Source of the DNA: Thermaceae bacterium
GTDB taxonomy: Bacteria; Deinococcota; Deinococci; Deinococcales; Thermaceae
DNA: 38,241 bases
NCBI GenBank assembly: GCA_015478585.1
Contig: JADMIM010000028.1
Coordinates: forward strand, 1-38,241
Direction: 5' to 3'
In this document: piece by piece, positions 34,149 to 38,241 of the stretch
Position numbering within the stretch: position 1 is the stretch's first letter
Layout: each line of letters begins with the position of its first letter
Notes under the pieces: generated by a model
Seen by the model: the letters and a program-made list of their open reading frames with translations, nothing else
Told to the model about the DNA's origin: nothing
The model's database searches: none
Made by a program: the position numbers and the translations under genes

Positions 34149-35465
34149 TTACAGCTTGCGGAAATCTGCCACCCGCCGGAGTTTACCGCCCTCACTGCGA
34201 GGCGCGGTTCCGGGGGCGATGAGGGTGACGACCACGCTCACCCCGAGGTTTTGTTTGATTTTGTGGGCTACGGTTTGGCTAAGGTCTGAGCGCAAGATGC
34301 CCTCGCCGTGCTGGGCGTAATGCACTTCGGAGACCTCGAGCCGCAGTTCCACCTCGTCCATAATCTCCGGTCGGGTCACGACAATCTGGTAGTGCGGTGC
34401 GACCTCGGGAATGCCCAGCAGCACCGCCTCAACCTGGGTCGGGTAGACATTCACCCCGCGAATAATCAGCATATCGTCGGAGCGCCCGCGAATCTGGGCC
34501 ATCCGGGCGTGGGTGCGGCCCGAAGCTCCCGCTGAGCGGGTGATGAAGGTCAGGTCGCCTGTCCAGTAGCGCAGCATCGGCATGGCCTTTTTGGTCAGGG
34601 TAGTCAGCACCAGCACGCCGACTTCTCCCTCGGGGAGTGGGTCGCCGGTCTCGGGGTCTACGACTTCGGGGTAGAAGTGGTCTTCCCAGATGTAGCTCAG
34701 GCCGTCGCGCTCGTTTACGTCCTCGTTGGAGATGCCTGGCCCCATAATTTCCGAGAGACCGTAGATGTTGGTGGCCTGCACACCCAAGCCCTGCTCGACA
34801 CTCCTGCGGATGGCTTCGGTCCAGGGCTCCGCGCCCAGCACGGCGTATTTGAGGCTGATTTCTTGGGGCGCGACCCCGCGTTTCCTGAACTCTTCGGCCA
34901 GGGTTTGCGCGTAGGACGGCGTACAGGAAATCATCTCGGGGCCCAAGTCTTGAATCAACATCACTTGCCGCTCGGTCTGTCCACCTGAGACTGGAACCAC
35001 GTTCATACCGAGCTTTTCGGCCCCACCGTGCAGCCCCAGCCCGCCGGTAAACAGGCCGTAGCCGTAGGCGTTGTGCAGCATCATGCCGGGCTTGCCACCT
35101 GCGGCTGCCAGCGAACGCGCAACGGTTTCAGCGAAGACCTCGAGGTCTTCCTTGGTATATCCCACCACCGTTGGCTTGCCGGTCGTCCCCGACGAGGCGT
35201 GGATGCGGGCCAACTTTTCTCGAGGTACGGCGAAAAGCCCGAAAGGGTAGGTGTCGCGCAGGTCGTTCTTGCGGGTAAAGGGCAGCTTGGGTAAGTCTTC
35301 CAGGCTCTGAATATCGCTGGGCTTCAAGCGGTTTTCGTCGAAGCCCTGCCGGTAGAAGGGAACCCTCTCGTAGACGAGTTGAACCTGCTCGCGCAGCCGC
35401 TCGTTCTGTAAGGCCTGGAGCTTGGGGCGGGGAAGGGTCTCGAGGTCGGGCTGAAACATCGGCAT
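34149..35465 (-). CDS. paaK: phenylacetate-CoA ligase family enzyme
   Basis: A 438-residue ANL-superfamily enzyme of PaaK length. The P-loop is ASSGTTGKPTVVGYT, followed by NAYGYGLFTGGLGLHGG, NIYGLSEIMGPG, YWTGDL, the hinge RGRSDDMLIIRGVNVYP and a C-terminal Lys in SEGGKLRRV. PaaK activates phenylacetate to phenylacetyl-CoA with ATP. The start ATG 35465 follows GAGGTG. It is the last gene of a minus-strand run with a GNAT, an SDR, a PaaI-like thioesterase and LivF. Activity on related aryl acids is possible. Confidence 0.92.
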   Translation of the reverse strand: MPMFQPDLETLPRPKLQALQNERLREQVQLVYERVPFYRQGFDENRLKPSDIQSLEDLPKLPFTRKNDLRDTYPFGLFAVPREKLARIHASSGTTGKPTVVGYTKEDLEVFAETVARSLAAAGGKPGMMLHNAYGYGLFTGGLGLHGGAEKLGMNVVPVSGGQTERQVMLIQDLGPEMISCTPSYAQTLAEEFRKRGVAPQEISLKYAVLGAEPWTEAIRRSVEQGLGVQATNIYGLSEIMGPGISNEDVNERDGLSYIWEDHFYPEVVDPETGDPLPEGEVGVLVLTTLTKKAMPMLRYWTGDLTFITRSAGASGRTHARMAQIRGRSDDMLIIRGVNVYPTQVEAVLLGIPEVAPHYQIVVTRPEIMDEVELRLEVSEVHYAQHGEGILRSDLSQTVAHKIKQNLGVSVVVTLIAPGTAPRSEGGKLRRVADFRKL

Positions 35466-35475
35466 GACTCACCTC

Positions 35476-35958
35476 TTACAGCTTGAGCTTCATCCCTTCG
35501 TGGGTGGAATAAAAGCCCAAGCGGGTATAAAAGCGCTGGGCATCCTTGCGCGATTTGTCAGTGGTGAGCTGAAGAGTTTTGCAACCTGCCTCCCGCGCTC
35601 GCTCGATGGCCCAGTGCATCATGGCCTCGCCCAGTTTTTGCCCACGGAAGCGGCTATCTACCCGTACCGCTTCGACCTGTGCCCTGGTTGCTCCTTGGTT
35701 AGAGAGGCCGGGGATAAAGGTTAGTTGCAGCGTGCCGATGATTTGCGAATCGCGCTCCAATACTGCCAGAAACTGCTGAGGGTCGGAGTGAATAGCCTCG
35801 AAGGCTTGGTAATAGCTCTCGGGTAACGGGTCACTCAAGATTTCGCGGCCCTGGCCCAGGTAGTCGTCGGCCAACATCCGCACGATGGTGGGGACATCAG
35901 CACGGGTCGCGCGGCGGATGAGGCCGTGGTCGTCTGGGAGCGTGTAGGTGTCGTTCAT
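35476..35958 (-). CDS. GNAT-family N-acetyltransferase
   Basis: A 160-residue GNAT enzyme that would move an acetyl group from acetyl-CoA to an amine. Motif A is visible as VEAVRVDSRFRGQKLGEAMMHWAI, with the RGQKLG acetyl-CoA loop. Motif B follows at AQRFYTRLGFYSTHEG. The substrate is unknown. It ends 10 bases before the paaK start and so is probably co-transcribed with it, though a functional link is not evident. Upstream lies the 28-bp palindrome at 35972. Confidence 0.9.
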   Translation of the reverse strand: MNDTYTLPDDHGLIRRATRADVPTIVRMLADDYLGQGREILSDPLPESYYQAFEAIHSDPQQFLAVLERDSQIIGTLQLTFIPGLSNQGATRAQVEAVRVDSRFRGQKLGEAMMHWAIERAREAGCKTLQLTTDKSRKDAQRFYTRLGFYSTHEGMKLKL

Positions 35959-35971
35959 AAAATTCCCGGCT

Positions 35972-35999
35972 GTAGGGACGCATAGCTATGCGTCCCTAC
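35972..35999. repeat. perfect 28-bp palindrome (REP-like)
   Basis: GTAGGGACGCATAG and CTATGCGTCCCTAC join without a spacer between the SDR and GNAT genes. Palindromes of this GTAGGGACGC form look like dispersed extragenic repeats. It may also attenuate transcription within the cluster. Confidence 0.75.
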
Positions 36000-36037
36000 G
36001 GGGTCGGCAGATTGGTTTGTAGGAGCGTCAGATCGCA

Positions 36038-36799
36038 TCATGCAGCGGTCATCCCCCCATCCACCGCCAAGACCTGCCCGGTTACGTAATCCGAAGCTGG
36101 AGCGCACAGATACAGCGCTGCCGCCGCGAGTTCGCCGGTTTTGCCGATGCGCCCCAAGGGGGTGCGCTCGACCACCATCGCCTCCATGCGGGGCAGCAGT
36201 TTCTCGGTCATGCGGGTGGGGAAAAAGCCGGGTGCCAGGGCATTAACCCGGATACCATAGGGCCCCCACTTGACCGCCAAGTCTCTGGTCAGGGCGATCA
36301 TCCCGCCCTTGGAGGCCGAATAGGCTGCCGCGTCCAGTACCTCAGGCGGGCTCCCGGCCAGCCCGGCAGTGGAGGCGATGTTCAAGATTTTGCCGTAGCC
36401 TCGAGCCTTCATCCCTCTAGCGGCAATCCTCGAGGCTAGAAAAGTCCCGGTGATGTTGATGTCCAGCACCTCGCGGATTTTCTCGACGGGGACTTCTAAA
36501 GCGTCTTGCCCCCAGGTCACACCTGCAGCGTTGACCAAAATCGAGAGCCCGCCGTGTTCGGCCTCGAGTTTGGCCATAGCGGCCTCGAGCCCCGCCTCAT
36601 CCTGCACGTTGCCCACCATAGGGATTGCGTCTGGAACGTGTTTCAGAGCCTCCTCAAAAAAGCCTTCCCGCCTCGCCAGCAGTGCCACCTGGGCCCCAGC
36701 CTGGCGCAGACCCACGGCGATTTCCAAGCCCAGCCCCCTCGAGCCCCCCGTCACCAGCGCGGTTTTGCCGTCTAAGCGAAACTGCTCGAGGATGTTCAT
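36038..36799 (-). CDS. short-chain dehydrogenase/reductase (FabG-like)
   Basis: A 253-residue classical SDR. The NAD(P) site is TGGSRGLG (residues 18-25), NAAG follows in the middle, and the catalytic Ser (ASTAG), Tyr and Lys (YSASKGG) are in place. The C-terminus GQVLAVDGGMTAA is typical. Oxidoreductase on a hydroxy/keto substrate, possibly a 3-hydroxyacyl-CoA or 3-oxoacyl thioester given the CoA-ligase and thioesterase neighbours, but that is inference. TATGAT lies 7 bases before the ATG and no Shine-Dalgarno is seen, so it may be leaderless and have its own promoter. Confidence 0.9.
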   Translation of the reverse strand: MNILEQFRLDGKTALVTGGSRGLGLEIAVGLRQAGAQVALLARREGFFEEALKHVPDAIPMVGNVQDEAGLEAAMAKLEAEHGGLSILVNAAGVTWGQDALEVPVEKIREVLDINITGTFLASRIAARGMKARGYGKILNIASTAGLAGSPPEVLDAAAYSASKGGMIALTRDLAVKWGPYGIRVNALAPGFFPTRMTEKLLPRMEAMVVERTPLGRIGKTGELAAAALYLCAPASDYVTGQVLAVDGGMTAA

Positions 36800-36806
36800 G
36801 GCTCAA

Positions 36807-36812
36807 ATCATA
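36807..36812 (-). promoter_or_regulatory. -10 box of the SDR gene (leaderless)
   Basis: TATGAT on the minus strand, 7 bases before ATG 36799. Confidence 0.5.
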
Positions 36813-36892
36813 TCGCAGCTGGTAAGGGCAGTGGTCTAAAGGCTGAGCGACCAAGGTCGAACGCTAAATGCTAAAGGCAAAAACCTGAATTG

Positions 36893-36939
36893 CGTCTGGG
36901 ACGATGGAATTGGCATATTGAAAAACCTTGTCCTGGACG
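36893..36939 (-). repeat. short interspersed repeat P5
   Basis: A 47-bp unit from CGTCTGGGACG to GTCCTGGACG with core GGAATTGGCATATTGAAAAA, in the gap between the thioesterase and SDR genes. Closest to P2. Confidence 0.65.
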
Positions 36940-36957
36940 TAAGGGCGGGCTTTGGGT

Positions 36958-37344
36958 TCAGGGTTCGGGACTCATGCGATATACGGTTCCGGTAAACAGG
37001 GCCACTAGCTCGTCCCCGCGCCGGATTTCGATGCGGTAGGTGGCGGTTCTACGGCCCCGGTTTTCCTCGCTGGCAATGGCCTCGAGCGTATCCCCCTGGC
37101 GTACCGCCTTGAAGTATTCGATGTGGCTCGAGAGGGCCACTGCTGCGACCCCATGCGAGTTGGAGGCCAGGGCAAAAGCCGCATCGGCCAGGCTATAGAG
37201 AAACCCCCCGTGAGCGTTTGCGTGGATGTTGAGGTGTTCGGCCCGGACGCGGGTCTGGAGGTGTGCCCGGCCCGCTTCCACACTGCGAACCTCGAGGCCC
37301 AATAGCCGCATGAAAGGGTCAGGATGAGGCCAATCGGTGCTCAC
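36958..37344 (-). CDS. PaaI-like hotdog-fold thioesterase
   Basis: A 128-residue single-hotdog protein. The PaaI signature is clear: NIHANAHGGFLYSLADAAFALASNSHG (residues about 39-65), holding the Gly-Gly and Asp of the active site. PaaI-type enzymes hydrolyse phenylacetyl- or hydroxyphenylacetyl-CoA to release trapped CoA. The start overlaps the livF stop by 4 bp, which suggests coupled translation. The nearby PaaK gene supports a role in aromatic acid metabolism. Confidence 0.9.
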   Translation of the reverse strand: MSTDWPHPDPFMRLLGLEVRSVEAGRAHLQTRVRAEHLNIHANAHGGFLYSLADAAFALASNSHGVAAVALSSHIEYFKAVRQGDTLEAIASEENRGRRTATYRIEIRRGDELVALFTGTVYRMSPEP

Positions 37345-38075
37345 AAGGTCTCTTCCCTGGCCCGAATCCCCAGATAGCTCTCGATGACCTTGGGGTCGTG
37401 CAGCAAGTCCTCACCCCGGCCTTCCATCACCAGTTCCCCGGCCTCGAGCACGTACCCCCGATCCGCCAGCTTGAGGGCTATGCGGGCATTTTGCTCCACC
37501 ACCAAAAGGGTTACGCCCTGGCGCTTGAGTTGGCCCAGGATGCGGAAAATCTCCTTTACGATTAGCGGGGCTAGGCCCAGGCTGGGCTCGTCGAGCAGCA
37601 GCAGCTTGGGTTTCGCCATCAGCGCCCGGCCAATCGCCAGCATCTGCTGTTCGCCACCGGACATGGTTCCGGCCAGTTGCTTGCGCCGCTCTTGGAGCCG
37701 GGGAAACAGGGTATAGACGCGCTCGAGGTCGTCCCTCAAGCCCGGCTCGCGCCGCTGAAAGCGGGTGAAGGCCCCCAGCATCAAGTTGTCCTCGACCTCC
37801 ATCGAGGCGAAGAGTTCGCGCTTCTCCGGCACCAACACCAGGCCCTTGGCGGCTAGGGTTTCAGGGTTGCGCTTGGGTAAGGTCAGACCCTGATAGCTTA
37901 CCTTGCCGCTGCTGCGCTCGAGGCCCACGATCCCCTTCAGGGTGCTGCTCTTGCCTGCCCCGTTGGGCCCAATCAGGGTGATGGCCTCGCCTTCGGCGAC
38001 CTGCAACGAGAGGTTTCGCAGGGCCTCCACCGCGCCGTAGCGCACGCTGAGGTTTTTGACTTCTAGCACCGGCAT
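37341..38075 (-). CDS. livF: branched-chain amino acid-type ABC transporter ATPase (LivF-like)
   Basis: A 244-residue ABC ATPase with Walker A GPNGAGKSST (residues 37-46), signature SGGEQQMLAIGRAL, Walker B LLLLDEPSLGLAP and the switch His region replaced by VVEQN as is usual for LivF. It powers import of branched-chain amino acids or related acids. LIV-type systems near paa genes are often proposed to carry aromatic acids. GGAGAT precedes the ATG. The partner livG and permease genes are not in the 166 bases left before the window ends. Confidence 0.92.
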   Translation of the reverse strand: MPVLEVKNLSVRYGAVEALRNLSLQVAEGEAITLIGPNGAGKSSTLKGIVGLERSSGKVSYQGLTLPKRNPETLAAKGLVLVPEKRELFASMEVEDNLMLGAFTRFQRREPGLRDDLERVYTLFPRLQERRKQLAGTMSGGEQQMLAIGRALMAKPKLLLLDEPSLGLAPLIVKEIFRILGQLKRQGVTLLVVEQNARIALKLADRGYVLEAGELVMEGRGEDLLHDPKVIESYLGIRAREETL

Positions 38076-38087
38076 TCGGATCTCCGT

Positions 38088-38161
38088 GCTGTGGATGGGG
38101 GGGCGGGAGGCAAAAACGACCCCCCGGCATTGGCGGTTGCCCTATTAACTTCATCCACAGC
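38088..38161. repeat. 74-bp segment bounded by 10-bp inverted repeats
   Basis: GCTGTGGATG (38088-38097) and CATCCACAGC (38152-38161) flank a G/C-biased stretch upstream of livF. It might be a small repeat element or a leader structure. Single copy in the window. Confidence 0.35.
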
Positions 38162-38186
38162 GACCTTTGCACCGTGCCCCCCTGCG

Positions 38187-38241
38187 CCAGTGCCCGCATG
38201 GCGGGGGTGCTGCCGCACCTTGACTCCAGTGCCCGCATGGC
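38187..38241. repeat. 16-bp direct repeat cut by the window end
   Basis: CCAGTGCCCGCATGGC occurs at 38187-38202 and 38226-38241, 39 bases apart. The second copy ends exactly at the window edge, so a longer tandem array cannot be excluded. Confidence 0.6.

Noticed and set aside
36629-36640. CGTCTGGAACG inside the SDR gene as a P repeat
   Set aside because: It is an isolated match to one end within conserved coding sequence, without the core or second end.

Overview
This window looks like a chromosomal segment from a thermophilic member of the Thermaceae, most probably Meiothermus or a close relative. The support is indirect: GC-rich genes saturated with the palindrome CTCGAG, many apparently leaderless start codons, a TTHA0252-type beta-CASP nuclease, and Thermaceae-like versions of RF2, LigA, ThyX and PaaK. 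No rRNA or species marker is present, so the genus is an inference.

Layout. 1-2054: metal-efflux locus with the end of a Zn/Cd P1B-ATPase, two His-rich zinc-ribbon proteins (the first apparently frameshifted) and a CDF exporter. 2534-5753: HtrA protease, prfB with its programmed frameshift, and a secreted fasciclin protein. 5998-11101 (minus strand): a periplasmic copper cluster reading DUF2946-like, MbnP-like, PCuAC, CopC, CopD, MbnH/MauG-like di-heme protein and a small secreted protein. 11315-20197: DinB-like protein, a 1323-residue GH13 protein fused to a helix-hairpin-helix tail, lactate permease and LigA. 20220-26651 (minus): G8 lipoprotein, ThyX, a small Cys protein, a hypothetical protein and the beta-CASP nuclease, with tRNA-Pro on the plus strand. 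26762-29003: a decayed AT-rich lipoprotein gene, a stalk-domain protein, tRNA-Thr, tRNA-Tyr and a run of perfect hairpins. 29083-34015: parvulin, nitrilase-family enzyme, TlpA, a Fur-family regulator divergent from a ZnuA-like protein with an operator between them, and a broken yibE/F gene. 34149-38075 (minus): LivF, PaaI-like thioesterase, SDR, GNAT and PaaK, which suggests uptake and CoA activation of aromatic acids.

The most striking non-gene signal is a family of about 105-bp elements with imperfect terminal inverted repeats (TAGAGCGGTTTTC at one end, TATCGCGGTTTTC at the other) and an internal hairpin. I find eight full or internally deleted copies and four fragments. Seven of the eight sit just downstream of a gene with the TAGAGCGG end facing that gene. 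In four cases the element's first three bases are the gene's TAG stop codon. A TA-targeting, IS630/mariner-like MITE whose first base after TA is G would rebuild a stop on insertion. The internal hairpin occurs in both orientations. A second family of 45-47 bp elements (GTCCTGGACG-like ends) has five copies.

The copper cluster is the best candidate for an interesting protein system: it pairs an MbnP-like copper protein with an MbnH-like di-heme enzyme, a pairing known elsewhere to convert tryptophan to kynurenine, beside PCuAC, CopC and CopD. Three genes appear broken or frameshifted, mostly at homopolymers, so sequencing error must be excluded for those.
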